Of a stretch of DNA of 64,000 bases, positions 24,198 to 32,951 are shown piece after piece. Under the pieces are notes generated by a model. That model had not been told where the DNA came from and ran no database searches. It saw only the letters and a list, made by a program, of their open reading frames with translations. The stretch lies in NCBI GenBank assembly GCA_001544655.2, contig FCOD02000024.1, positions 26,971-90,970 of the forward strand. Direction: 5' to 3'. Source of the stretch: Caballeronia turbans (lineage in GTDB: Bacteria; Pseudomonadota; Gammaproteobacteria; Burkholderiales; Burkholderiaceae). Within the stretch, counting starts at the first letter, position 1, and each line of letters opens with the position of its first letter. A program made the position numbers and the translations under genes.

Positions 24198-25739
24198 ATG
24201 TTCGGAAAGATCAAGGTTTCATCGGGTTTGCTCGCAGTTCTGGTGGTGTTCTGTCTTTTTCAACTGGTGACCGAAGGGCTCGGTTTCTGGTCCCTCTCGC
24301 GCACGCATGACGACGTCGGCAGCCTGTCCGATATCGCTCTCAAGCAGGTGAACGCGGTCAACAAGACCACCCAGCATCTGATGGACGCGCGCATCAACCT
24401 TTCGCGCGCGGGAACGCGCATGGTGCGCGGCGGCACCGAGCCGACCGAGATCGTTCAGCACGCGCGCGAGCAGATCGCGGCGGCGGACAAGTCGTTCGCG
24501 GCGTTCCTGAACGCGCCGAAGACCGGCGAGGAGAACGCGGCGCGCACGACCGCGTTGCAGGCGAAATACGCCGAGTATTCGAAGGCTTTGAGCGAGCTCG
24601 TGCAGTATCTCGACGCCGGCAATCTCCAGGCGTTCCTCGATCAGCCGACGCAAGGTTTCCAGGACCGCTATCTCGCGGAACAGCAGAACTTCGTCAATTT
24701 CGGCGATGAAGCGGGCCGCGGCTATCTCGCGTCGATCGACACGCGTTACGCGTGGTTCCGCGCGGTGGGCATCGTGATTCTCGCGGCGCTCGTCGCCGGG
24801 ATCGCACTCGTGCACGTCGCGCTGCGCCGTGGCGTGATTCAGCCGCTGGAGGAAGCCGGCAGGCATTTCGAGCGCATCGCGAACGGGCGTCTGGATGAGC
24901 GCATCGAAGATCGCGGCACGAACGAGATCGGCCGTCGGTTCGCGGGACTCGCGACCATGCAGGCAAGCGTCGCGAGCACCGTGAAGACCGTGCGCGCGAC
25001 ATCCGATTCGATCAATCTCGGCGCCGATGAAATCGCGAGCGGCAACGCGGATCTGTCCGCGCGCACGGAGAATCAGGCGGCCTCGCTCGAAGAAACCGCA
25101 TCGAGCATGGAAGAACTGACCGCGACGGTGCGTCAGAATGCCGAGCACGCGCGCGAGGCGAACACCCTCGCGGGCGAAGCGCTCGACGCGACCTCGCGCG
25201 GTTCGAGCGTCGTGGACGATGTCGTCGAGAAGATGCGCGGCATCGCGTCGAGTTCGGACAAGATCGCGGAGATCATTTCGGTCATCGACGGCATTGCGTT
25301 CCAGACCAACATTCTCGCGCTGAATGCGGCTGTCGAGGCCGCGCGCGCTGGCGAGCAGGGGCGCGGCTTCGCGGTCGTGGCGGGCGAAGTGCGCGGGCTC
25401 GCGCAGCGCTCGGCGCAATCGGCGAAGGAGATCAAGGAACTGATCGGCGAGTCGGTCGCGCAGGTGAGCGACGGCTCCGTGCTCGTCGAGCGCGCGGGCC
25501 AGGCGATGCACGAAGTATCGGCGTCGATTTCTCGCGTCACGCAGATGATGGCGGAGATCAGCGCCTCTTCGCTCGAGCAGAGCGTGGGCATCGAGCAGGT
25601 CAATCAGGCCGTCACGCAGATGGACGAAATGACCCAGCAGAACGCGGCGCTCGTCGAACAGGCCGCGGCTGCCGCGTCGTCGCTGCACGAGCAGACGCGG
25701 CAGTTGAAGGCGGCTGTGTCGGTGTTCCAGCTCGCCTGA
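24198..25739 (+). CDS. Methyl-accepting chemotaxis protein
   Basis: A 513-residue transmembrane chemoreceptor. A first membrane segment (about 8-30; [15 protein letters not shown]) is followed by a Tar-type four-helix periplasmic sensor (about 35-185), a second segment ([20 protein letters not shown], about 187-207), a HAMP domain, and a cytoplasmic signalling hairpin with the conserved tip [20 protein letters not shown] then [21 protein letters not shown]. Methylation-type helices ([18 protein letters not shown]) are present. The ATG at 24198 is the best start; in-frame GTGs lie just upstream. The ligand is unknown and no chemotaxis genes are adjacent. Confidence 0.92.
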   Translation: MFGKIKVSSGLLAVLVVFCLFQLVTEGLGFWSLSRTHDDVGSLSDIALKQVNAVNKTTQHLMDARINLSRAGTRMVRGGTEPTEIVQHAREQIAAADKSFAAFLNAPKTGEENAARTTALQAKYAEYSKALSELVQYLDAGNLQAFLDQPTQGFQDRYLAEQQNFVNFGDEAGRGYLASIDTRYAWFRAVGIVILAALVAGIALVHVALRRGVIQPLEEAGRHFERIANGRLDERIEDRGTNEIGRRFAGLATMQASVASTVKTVRATSDSINLGADEIASGNADLSARTENQAASLEETASSMEELTATVRQNAEHAREANTLAGEALDATSRGSSVVDDVVEKMRGIASSSDKIAEIISVIDGIAFQTNILALNAAVEAARAGEQGRGFAVVAGEVRGLAQRSAQSAKEIKELIGESVAQVSDGSVLVERAGQAMHEVSASISRVTQMMAEISASSLEQSVGIEQVNQAVTQMDEMTQQNAALVEQAAAAASSLHEQTRQLKAAVSVFQLA

Positions 25740-25751
25740 GTCAGGGCCGGG

Positions 25752-26864
25752 TCAGACCGGCAGCGCCGCGTACGACGTCGCGAGGTGATACGGCGTCGTC
25801 GACGGCATTTCGGCGCGGCTGATCTCGCCTTGCGCCGAGCGGCATTCGACCCAGCCGGTTTCATGCAGAAAGCGCGCGCGAAAGCGCTCGATTTGCGCAC
25901 CGACGGCTTCGCCGCGCGTGGCCAGCGCGCGCAGATACTCCGTCTGCGCCCAGATGCGCTGCGTGCCGTCGATCACATGGCCCGCTTCGTCGATGGCGGC
26001 ATACACGCCGCCCGTTTCCTTGTCCACGCCGCGCTGCTGCGCGAAATCGAACGCGCGAACGAGCCCTTCGTTGAGCCCTGCCGCCTCGAACGCGGGATGC
26101 CCGCTTCCCAGCGCGAGGAAGTACCACTCGAACTGATGTCCCGGCTCCAGCCGGTTGCCCGCCGTGCCCATCGGCAATTCGGCAATCGAGCCGCTCGGCG
26201 CGTGCACGAAGGCGTCCGCGACGGAGCGCGCGAGCAGCCCGAGACGCCGGTCGTAGGCGGCATCGCCGGTTGCATCGCGTGCGGCGAGCCACGCTTCGGC
26301 GAGATGCATCAGCGGGTTTTGCAACGGCGTTTCGATCGTGGCGCCGAAATCCTCGGCCAGCACCGCGTTCAGGAGATCGCCGTGGCTCGAAAAGCGCGCC
26401 TCGATGAGCCGCGACGTTTCATCGAGCAGCGCCAAAGCGTCGGCCGAGCCGCTTTTCTTCGCGTAATGCGCGCACGCGAAAACGACGAACGCATGCGTGT
26501 ACAAATCCTTTTGGCGCTCGAGCGGCGCGCCGCTTGCATCCACGCTGTAGAACCATCCGCCGTTGCGCTTGTCATGAAAATAGTGCCGTAGCGATTCGAA
26601 GAGCGTCGCGGCGTGCGCGAGATCGCCCGCTGCCGAGAACACGAATAGCTGGCGTGCGCAGGCCATCGCCCGATAGCGCTTCGGCGGCAGCGGCGCATGG
26701 TCGCCCGGCGCGACGGCTTCATACGCCAGGCCGAGCGCCGCGTTGAATCCGGGCCCGCGCCACACCGGCAGCACGATGTTCGTGTAATGCGCGCGCAACT
26801 GGGCGGCGGATTCCGGGCTCGTCGATTGCATGCGCGACGAAGCGTTTGATTGCTGATCCTGCAT
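25752..26864 (-). CDS. AGE-family epimerase/isomerase
   Basis: A 370-residue (alpha/alpha)6-barrel sugar isomerase related to N-acylglucosamine 2-epimerase, mannose isomerase and YihS. Typical segments are RAMACARQLFVFSAAGDLAH (about 65-84), NGGWFYSVDASGAPLERQKD, LYTHAFVVFACAHYAKKSG, HLAEAWLAARDATGD, the catalytic-type His in EPGHQFEWYFLA (about 245) and RIWAQTEYLRALA. The start at 26864 (MQDQQSNASS) was chosen as the first natural N-terminus; the longer frame runs over the neighbouring promoter. It faces the chemoreceptor gene with a 12-base gap. Its substrate is unknown. Confidence 0.87.
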   Translation of the reverse strand: MQDQQSNASSRMQSTSPESAAQLRAHYTNIVLPVWRGPGFNAALGLAYEAVAPGDHAPLPPKRYRAMACARQLFVFSAAGDLAHAATLFESLRHYFHDKRNGGWFYSVDASGAPLERQKDLYTHAFVVFACAHYAKKSGSADALALLDETSRLIEARFSSHGDLLNAVLAEDFGATIETPLQNPLMHLAEAWLAARDATGDAAYDRRLGLLARSVADAFVHAPSGSIAELPMGTAGNRLEPGHQFEWYFLALGSGHPAFEAAGLNEGLVRAFDFAQQRGVDKETGGVYAAIDEAGHVIDGTQRIWAQTEYLRALATRGEAVGAQIERFRARFLHETGWVECRSAQGEISRAEMPSTTPYHLATSYAALPV

Positions 26865-26985
26865 AAGAACACTCTTATTGTTTCGAGGGGCGCGCAGCCG
26901 TGCGAGGCACACGCAACTCAAAAGAATAGCAAAAGCTGCATGGAGCGCCGCGTCTTTGGACCCATTACCGCGAGGAGGACGAAAC

Positions 26986-27669
26986 GTGTTGGGAAATATG
27001 GAACTGGTGTCGCGGCTCGTGATGGCCGCGGCGCTCGGCAGCGTGATCGGCTTCGAGCGTGAGCGGCTCTCATGGGCGGCCGGCCTGCGGACGCACATGC
27101 TCGTGTGCGTGGGTTCGGCGCTCATCATGATCGTGTCCGCCTACGGCTTCGCGGATGCATTGAAGTACGACCACGTCGTGCTCGATCCGTCGCGGGTCGC
27201 GGCGCAGGTCGTCTCGGGCATCGGCTTTCTCGGCGCGGGCTCGATTCTGCTGCGCGGGGAAATCGTGCGCGGGCTGACGACGGCCGCGAGCCTCTGGTCG
27301 GTCGCGGCGATCGGGCTTGCGGTCGGCGGCGGGCTCTACACGGCGTCGATCGCGGCGACGGCGATCATCCTGATCATTCTGGCGGGGATCAAGCCGCTCG
27401 AGCGCCGCTTCATCAGCGTGAAACAGCGCCGGCAACTGACGATGCTCGTCGATCGCGGCTCGCTCTCGTTTCACGGTCTGCACGAGGCGCTCGGGCCCGG
27501 CAGCGTGCGCGTGAAACAGTTCGTCGTGCAGCAGAGCGACGATTCGCCGGATCTGGACGAGGTGCGGGTGGAGCTGTCGCGCGCATCGGCGATGGAATAT
27601 CGGGCGATTTGCGAGCGTTTGCGGCACCTCGACGGCGTGCGCGAGTTTCGCGAGGACGATACGACCTGA
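26986..27669 (+). CDS. MgtC/SapB-family membrane protein
   Basis: A 227-residue inner-membrane protein. Four to five hydrophobic helices occupy residues 5-145: LVMAAALGSVIGFERERLSW, THMLVCVGSALIMIVSAYG, VVSGIGFLGAGSILLRGEIV, GLTTAASLWSVAAIGLAVGG and ASIAATAIILIILAG. The conserved family motifs GFERE and GFLGAGSI are present. The C-terminal 80 residues form a cytoplasmic ACT-like domain. MgtC proteins help growth at low magnesium and modulate ATP synthase; the larger soluble tail fits the SapB/YhiD branch. The start is GTG at 26986, decided by AGGAGG at 26973-26978; an ATG lies four codons on. Confidence 0.88.
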   Translation: MLGNMELVSRLVMAAALGSVIGFERERLSWAAGLRTHMLVCVGSALIMIVSAYGFADALKYDHVVLDPSRVAAQVVSGIGFLGAGSILLRGEIVRGLTTAASLWSVAAIGLAVGGGLYTASIAATAIILIILAGIKPLERRFISVKQRRQLTMLVDRGSLSFHGLHEALGPGSVRVKQFVVQQSDDSPDLDEVRVELSRASAMEYRAICERLRHLDGVREFREDDTT

Positions 27670-27770
27670 AATCGCCGCGAGGATGCTGGTTTGCGCACGC
27701 GGCCATGCGACAATGCGGCCTCTCGGAAATTATCGCCGAAACGCCGGTGTGCCTTGCGCGCCGGCCATAG

Positions 27771-28907
27771 ATGCCGCCGCCTTTCGAACCTATGCCAGAT
27801 TCCGCAGTAAAGAGAGATTCCGACGCGCTCCGGGGCGATCCAGCCGCCTCATCCCGCCGCCGGCGCGGCGCGCCAGCGCATGAATTGCAGGTCACGCAAG
27901 CCATAACCGACACCGAAAGGAAACTTGCCCGCGCCGCGCGCTCGGCGCAGCGTCTCGCACAGTTGAGCGATGGTGCGCGCGGCGGCGAAACGCTCGACCT
28001 GTTCGCCGAAGACGCCGAACGTGCGCATCTCCAGGCAATGAACACCGATATCCGCCAGGGCACTTTCGAGGGTTTCGAACTGCCGGACGTATTTCTGGCG
28101 GCGGTGCAATGCAACGGCGGGACGGCGTCGCCGGGCGGCGTTGCGCCTGATTCCGCTGCCGCAAAACGCGCGGCGCGGGAGAGCGTGGCGGCGGTGGCGG
28201 CGGTGGCGGCGGTGGCGCCGGTGCGCAGCCTGTTTCAGGAAGATTTGCCCCACGTCGAGGCGCCGGAACCGGACGCGAGCAAGACGGCCGCAAAGACCGG
28301 CGCGATCGCCGCTGCCGCGACGCGATCGGCGGGCATTAGCACTTGTGTCGCGCCGGAGGGCGTACCGCCGTCGCCGGCCGCGCTCGCTTCGGCGCTGATC
28401 GCGAGCGATCGCAGTGAGCGCGGGGAACGCAACGCCGCCGAGCCGCTCGCGAAGTCGAACGTCCGCCATGCCGCGCCCGAGCTCGACCGCGCCCGCGCGA
28501 CGGCGTTCGCGGACACCGTCGACGCGCTCTACGCGGTGCTCGCCGAGCAGCGCACGTCGGCCATAGCCCACGCGCGCCGCATGAAGACGATGCTGACGAT
28601 CATCGTCTGCGTGATGCTCGTCACGGTGGCGACCGGCATCGCACAGACGTCGCTGCTGCTGCGCATGAGCCGCGACGGCAAACTGCAGCAGGACCGCACC
28701 GAGCAGTTGATGCTCAACCAGCAGGCGACGCTCGCCTCGCTCTTCGATACCGATTCCGCGACCGTCAGCCTGCACGGCGCACCCGACAGCGCGCGCGATT
28801 CCGGCGACGCCTCGCCGCTGCAGCCGGTCCGCGCCGCGCAGCCTGATTCAGCGCCGAAAAAGCACGCGCATCGCGCGCACCATCGCGCGATTTCTTCGGC
28901 GCACTGA
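27771..28907 (+). CDS. Hypothetical single-pass membrane protein with Ala-rich middle
   Basis: A 378-residue protein I do not recognise. Its N-terminal half is cytoplasmic and basic (SSRRRRGAPAHELQVTQAIT), its middle is low-complexity and Ala/Pro-rich (VAAVAAVAAVAP near 140-151), and one clear membrane segment, MLTIIVCVMLVTVATGIAQT, lies near residues 274-293. A short helical and then Ser/His/Lys-rich C-terminus follows (KKHAHRAHHRAISSAH). The first 60 codons after the membrane-proximal helix are well-behaved, and third-position GC supports coding. The start could be 27771 or the ATG at 27792. No operon partner is evident. Confidence 0.7.
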   Translation: MPPPFEPMPDSAVKRDSDALRGDPAASSRRRRGAPAHELQVTQAITDTERKLARAARSAQRLAQLSDGARGGETLDLFAEDAERAHLQAMNTDIRQGTFEGFELPDVFLAAVQCNGGTASPGGVAPDSAAAKRAARESVAAVAAVAAVAPVRSLFQEDLPHVEAPEPDASKTAAKTGAIAAAATRSAGISTCVAPEGVPPSPAALASALIASDRSERGERNAAEPLAKSNVRHAAPELDRARATAFADTVDALYAVLAEQRTSAIAHARRMKTMLTIIVCVMLVTVATGIAQTSLLLRMSRDGKLQQDRTEQLMLNQQATLASLFDTDSATVSLHGAPDSARDSGDASPLQPVRAAQPDSAPKKHAHRAHHRAISSAH

Positions 28908-29041
28908 TCCCCGCTGTCACTTTCCTGCGACACCGCCCCTTGCGGCGGCACGTCGCGTCCTCGCTCGCCGCGGCGCTCGAGGTTCGTCTTTTGGACTTCT
29001 CCGGCCCGTCCCTCTTTTCTGCGCAACTCAAAACGGTAAGG

Positions 29042-29058
29042 CTGTAGAAAAACTACAG
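29042..29058. repeat. Small dyad, half of an inverted pair flanking the 50-residue gene
   Basis: CTGTAG-AAAAA-CTACAG is a 6-bp perfect inverted repeat. Its core TAGAAAAACTACA (29045-29057) recurs exactly inverted as TGTAGTTTTTCTA at 29402-29414, so the two copies bracket the small gene at 29161. The spacing of 9 between CTGT-type halves rules out a standard LexA box. Confidence 0.5.
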
Positions 29059-29160
29059 GATTTCTTTCCGAGAAATGTTGCATTGCACTAGAAAAAGGTC
29101 AGGGCTAACCCTATAATTCTCTCTAAGGGAAAACCCTCTATCACCAAACCGGAGTCAGTC

Positions 29161-29313
29161 ATGAGCTACCTCTTCGCCCTGCTGCAAAAATTCGCTTCGA
29201 TGTTCGAGTCCGCACACCTGCCGATGGATAAAGACTATTCGTATCAAGCACGTTTCCGTGAGTCCGAGCGTCAGCGCAAGGCACGCGGCACGGCTTTCGG
29301 CATCCGTCTGTAA
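29161..29313 (+). CDS. Small 50-residue protein (DUF3563-like)
   Basis: ATG AGC TAC ... CGT CTG TAA encodes 50 residues beginning MSYLFALLQKFASMFESAHL and ending RKARGTAFGIRL. A hydrophobic amphipathic N-terminal helix and a charged C-terminus resemble the short DUF3563 proteins frequent in Burkholderia; that match is from memory and tentative. TATAAT at 29112-29117 and GGAG eight bases before the ATG support expression. No function is known. It stands alone between the membrane protein gene and the choline-transport operon. Confidence 0.62.
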   Translation: MSYLFALLQKFASMFESAHLPMDKDYSYQARFRESERQRKARGTAFGIRL

Positions 29314-29769
29314 TGCGTCGCTGAGGGCGGCGCGGGAAACACAATACAAGCAACACACGACGGCAAACGCCGTACGACCCGCCCGCCAGTCTTCATCAAT
29401 TTGTAGTTTTTCTAGCGTAGTTCCCCCGCTTCGGCCTTTCTGCCGGACGCATCTTTCTTCCACGCCTCGCGCGTCACCCTCGTTTTCTTCCCTTTCGTCC
29501 TGCCGACACAGGCTTCGCGACCCGCCTGTATCGCAAAACGACATGGCGACTTGTATTTGCGCGACACGCCGAAAATCGCAAGATCGTTCTCTTCGTACCC
29601 CGCAAACCCTTGTCCAGCAAGGCTTCGCTCGTCACTTTGCACTTCCGCCCTTATTCCGGTGTCGTATTTCCACATGTGGTTGTCGCAAATAGTCGGCTGA
29701 TGCGACTTTTTTCTGGCAACTATGTATGCACAGCGCGGACGCGCGTCCGCCCACGCCAGGAGATATTCG
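29314..29769 (+). other. Intergenic region upstream of the choline/betaine transport operon
   Basis: 456 bases without a supportable gene. It holds the right copy of the 13-bp inverted repeat (29402-29414) and presumably the promoter of the ABC operon; I see no confident -35/-10 pair or riboswitch. Open frames here are short or shadows of the downstream gene. Confidence 0.6.
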
Positions 29770-30948
29770 ATGAATTCCCCCAAGGTAGTAGTCGAAGGAC
29801 TGTGTAAGGTTTTCGGCAACAGTCCCAAACAGGCGCTGGACATGCTGGCCGGTGGCGCGACGAAGGAAGAAGTCTTCAAGCGCACCGGCCAGATCGTCGG
29901 CGTCCATAACGTCTCCTTCGATGTCAGGGAAGGCGAGATTTTCGTGCTCATGGGCCTGTCCGGCTCGGGCAAATCCACGCTGATCCGGCTCATCAACCGG
30001 CTGGTCGAACCGACGGCCGGCAAGGTGCTGATCGACGGCCGCGACGTGGCCTCGGTGCCGCGCTCGGAACTCACGGCCCTGCGCCGCAAGGACATGAGCA
30101 TGGTGTTCCAGTCCTTCGCGCTCATGCCGCAGCGCACTGTTCTTTCCAACGCCGCATTCGGCCTCGAGGTCGCGGGCGTCGGCAAGAAGGAGCGCGAGGC
30201 ACGCGCGATGACCGTGCTCGAGCAGGTCGGCCTCGCGCCCTTCGCGCAGAAGTTGCCTGCGCAACTATCGGGCGGGATGCAGCAGCGCGTCGGCCTCGCG
30301 CGCGCGCTTGCGGTGAATCCTTCGCTGATGATCATGGACGAAGCGTTCTCGGCACTCGATCCGCTCAAGCGCAAGGAAATGCAGAACGTGCTGCTCGATT
30401 TGCAACGCGAGCAGCGCCGCACGATTCTCTTCGTGTCGCACGATCTGGAAGAGGCGATGCGCATCGGCACGCGCATCGCGATCATGGAAGGCGGCCGCGT
30501 GGTGCAGATCGGCACGCCGCAGGAAATCATCACGAATCCGGCCGACGACTACGTGGAAGCGTTCTTCGAAGGCATCGACACGAGTCGCTATCTGACCGCG
30601 GGCGATCTGATGCAGACGGACGCCGTGCCGCTGATGAAGCACGCGCCGCAGATCGACGCCTCGAGCGTCGCGGCGACGCTCAACGGCAGCGCCGACTACG
30701 CGTTCGTGCTCGATGCGCAACGCCGCATCCGCGGCTTCGTCGGGCGCGATGCGAACGGCAATGCCGCGTCGCAGATCAATCCCATCGAATGCGTCCAGCG
30801 CAGCATGGCGCTCGATGACGTCGTCAATCGCGTCGTCGCCAGCCCCGCGCCGCTGCCGGTCGTCGAAGCCGACGGTTCGTATTGCGGTTCGATCAACAAG
30901 GCCAATGTCCTGAAGATTCTTACGCACCATCGAGGTTCCCATGTCTGA
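29770..30948 (+). CDS. cbcV: Choline/glycine-betaine ABC transporter ATP-binding protein
   Basis: A 392-residue ProV/CbcV-type ATPase. It has Walker A GLSGSGKST (about 61-69), signature LSGGMQQRVGLARAL (about 164-178) and Walker B LMIMDEAFSALDP. A C-terminal CBS-like region (about 280-390; SADYAFVLDAQRRIRGFVGR) often acts as an osmo- or ionic-strength sensor in QAT transporters. The long N-terminal insert QALDMLAGGATKEEVFKRTG is typical of this class. The start follows GGAG (MNSPKVVVEGLCKVFG). It overlaps the permease gene by 8 bases. The P. aeruginosa counterpart is cbcV. Confidence 0.92.
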   Translation: MNSPKVVVEGLCKVFGNSPKQALDMLAGGATKEEVFKRTGQIVGVHNVSFDVREGEIFVLMGLSGSGKSTLIRLINRLVEPTAGKVLIDGRDVASVPRSELTALRRKDMSMVFQSFALMPQRTVLSNAAFGLEVAGVGKKEREARAMTVLEQVGLAPFAQKLPAQLSGGMQQRVGLARALAVNPSLMIMDEAFSALDPLKRKEMQNVLLDLQREQRRTILFVSHDLEEAMRIGTRIAIMEGGRVVQIGTPQEIITNPADDYVEAFFEGIDTSRYLTAGDLMQTDAVPLMKHAPQIDASSVAATLNGSADYAFVLDAQRRIRGFVGRDANGNAASQINPIECVQRSMALDDVVNRVVASPAPLPVVEADGSYCGSINKANVLKILTHHRGSHV

Positions 30949-31843
30949 AATCATTCCGCTTGGCAGTTGGGTGGACCACGGCGTCCACTATCTCCTCGAT
31001 CACGACGCGAAAACCTTCGACGCCATCGGCAAGGTCATCGAAACGTTTGCCGCGGCGATCGAACACGGCCTGCAGGCCGTTCCGATGTGGCTGTTGATGG
31101 CGATCTTCGTCGGCATCGGCTTGTGGCGTGTCGGCTGGCGATTCGCGGCGTTCGTGCTGGCGTCGCTGTTGCTGATCTACGCGACCAACTTCTGGGATCA
31201 GATGGTCATCACGCTGGGCCTCACGTTGTCGTCCACGTTCATCAGCCTGTTGCTCGGCATTCCGCTCGGCATCTGGACCTCGAAGAGCAAGTACGTCGAA
31301 ATGGCCGTGCGCCCGGTCCTTGATCTGATGCAGACGATGCCCGCCTTCGTCTATCTGATTCCGGCCGCGATGCTGTTCGGCCTCGGGCGCGTGCCGGGCA
31401 TTCTGGCCACCGTCATCTTCGCGATGCCGCCGGCTGTGCGTCTTACCGCGCTCGGCATCAAGCAGGTGAATCGCGAGATCGTGGAAGCGGGTCAGGCGTT
31501 CGGCTGCACGCCGTGGCAACTGCTCTACAAGGTGCAGATTCCGAACGCGCTGCCTTCGATCATGACCGGCGTGAACCAGACGATCATGATGGCGTTGTCG
31601 ATGGTCATCATCGCGTCGATGGTCGGCGCGGGCGGTCTCGGCAACGACGTGCTCGCATCGATTCAGCGTCTGGATATCGGCCTCGGCTTCGAAAGCGGCC
31701 TGTCGGTGGTCTTGCTCGCGATCATTCTCGACCGCATCACCGAGAGCTTCGGCCGTTCGCCGGGCATGGCGCGCGCCCCGCTGCTCTCCGGTCTCAAGAG
31801 CGTGATGAAAGTGCGCCGCGAACCGGCGACGCAACAGAGCTGA
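30941..31843 (+). CDS. cbcW: Choline/glycine-betaine ABC transporter permease
   Basis: A 300-residue ProW-type permease with about six membrane spans between residues 45 and 265 (AVPMWLLMAIFVGIGLWRVG, FAAFVLASLLLIYATNFWD, ITLGLTLSSTFISLLLGIPL). The EAA loop that contacts the ATPase is visible as EAGQAFGCTPWQLLYKVQIP followed by NALPSIMTGVNQ. It partners with the upstream ATPase and with the binding protein two genes downstream. Choline versus betaine preference cannot be told from the permease. Confidence 0.93.
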   Translation: MSEIIPLGSWVDHGVHYLLDHDAKTFDAIGKVIETFAAAIEHGLQAVPMWLLMAIFVGIGLWRVGWRFAAFVLASLLLIYATNFWDQMVITLGLTLSSTFISLLLGIPLGIWTSKSKYVEMAVRPVLDLMQTMPAFVYLIPAAMLFGLGRVPGILATVIFAMPPAVRLTALGIKQVNREIVEAGQAFGCTPWQLLYKVQIPNALPSIMTGVNQTIMMALSMVIIASMVGAGGLGNDVLASIQRLDIGLGFESGLSVVLLAIILDRITESFGRSPGMARAPLLSGLKSVMKVRREPATQQS

Positions 31844-31863
31844 TAAAGGCAAAGGCACGAGCC

Positions 31864-32856
31864 ATGAAGCGCGACGCGATCGTCCCGGCGGTTACCGATT
31901 CACCGTTGTCCAATCTCGCGCACTTCGGCTTTCTCACGCTGCCGAACTTTTCGATGATCGCGTTCACGAGCGCGGTCGAGGTGCTGCGCATGGCCAACTA
32001 CGTCGGCCGTGAGCAGCACTACCGCTGGTCGATCATCACGCCGGAGGGCGAGCCGGCGCGCGCGAGCAACGGCATCACTGTGAAGCCGACGGTGACGCTC
32101 GACGAGGCGGGCATGCCCGACGTGCTGATCGTGTGCGCGGGCTGGCACGTCGCCGACTATGTCGATGACAAGGTGATCGAGCTGCTGCGGCGCGCGCATG
32201 AAGCGGGCATTCCGCTCGGCGGCATCTGCACCGGGCCGTACGCGCTGCTCGCGGCGAAGCTGCTCGACGGTTATCGCTGCACGCTGCACTGGGAAGACAT
32301 GTCGCCGGTCAACAAGCGCTTCCCGCATGTGCGATTCGCCGACGAGCTCTTCGTGATCGATCGCGATCGCCTGACGTGCACGGGAGGCACCGCGCCGCTC
32401 GATCTGATGCTCAATCTCGTCGGCATGCGGCTCGGGCAGGCGCACGCGGCGCAGGTGTCGGAGCAGTTCATTGTCGAGCGCATACGCGGATCGACGGACT
32501 ATCAGCACATTCCCGTCGATGCGCGCGTCGGTTTTTCGCGTGCCGAGCTTGTCGAAGTGGTGCGGCTGATGGAGGCGAACATCGAGGAGCCGCTGTCGCT
32601 CGAAGAGCTTGCGCGCCTCGTGCATCTGTCGCAACGGCATTTGCAGCGCATGTTCAAGATGTTCCTCAACGTATCGCCGACGCATTACTACCTGACGCTG
32701 CGTTTGCGCCGCGCACGCGAGCTGTTGCGCAACACGGATGCATCGATCGCGCGCGTGACGAGCATCTGCGGATTCCATTCGCCTTGTCACTTCAGCAAGG
32801 CGTATCGCGCGCAGTTCGGGCACGCGCCGAGCGTGGAGCGCCGCTTGTCGGCCTGA
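31864..32856 (+). CDS. GlxA-family AraC-type regulator, GbdR-like
   Basis: A 330-residue regulator with an N-terminal DJ-1/PfpI (class I glutamine amidotransferase-like) ligand domain (about 15-190; FGFLTLPNFSMIAFTSAVEV, IPLGGICTGPYALLAAKLL) and a C-terminal AraC double helix-turn-helix (about 220-328; LSLEELARLVHLSQRHLQRM, ITSICGFHSPCHFSKAYR-like). GbdR, the glycine-betaine/dimethylglycine-responsive activator of Pseudomonas, has this architecture and neighbours cbcVWX. Being embedded between permease and binding-protein genes strongly suggests it controls this operon. A close paralogue lies at 62469. Confidence 0.88.
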   Translation: MKRDAIVPAVTDSPLSNLAHFGFLTLPNFSMIAFTSAVEVLRMANYVGREQHYRWSIITPEGEPARASNGITVKPTVTLDEAGMPDVLIVCAGWHVADYVDDKVIELLRRAHEAGIPLGGICTGPYALLAAKLLDGYRCTLHWEDMSPVNKRFPHVRFADELFVIDRDRLTCTGGTAPLDLMLNLVGMRLGQAHAAQVSEQFIVERIRGSTDYQHIPVDARVGFSRAELVEVVRLMEANIEEPLSLEELARLVHLSQRHLQRMFKMFLNVSPTHYYLTLRLRRARELLRNTDASIARVTSICGFHSPCHFSKAYRAQFGHAPSVERRLSA

Positions 32857-32880
32857 CGTCTTTCTGGTCTGTTTTTCTTC

Positions 32881-32917
32881 GGCCCGCGCGGGCTTTGCGA
32901 AGTCGCGCGCGCGGGCC
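32881..32917 (+). promoter_or_regulatory. GC-rich intercistronic stem-loop before the binding-protein gene
   Basis: GGCCCGCGCG (32881-32890) and CGCGCGGGCC (32908-32917) form a perfect 10-bp stem with a 17-base loop. It lies in the 95-bp gap between regulator and binding protein. Such stems often protect or separate mRNA segments so that the binding protein is made in excess; a weak terminator is also possible, but no T-run follows. Confidence 0.55.
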
Positions 32918-32951
32918 GCGTCGTGCCTTGAAAAAACTGGGAGAGAGATAC

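Noticed and set aside
29042-29058. LexA box CTGT...ACAG near the small gene
   Set aside because: The halves are nine bases apart instead of eight and the centre is A-rich, so it is a plain dyad.
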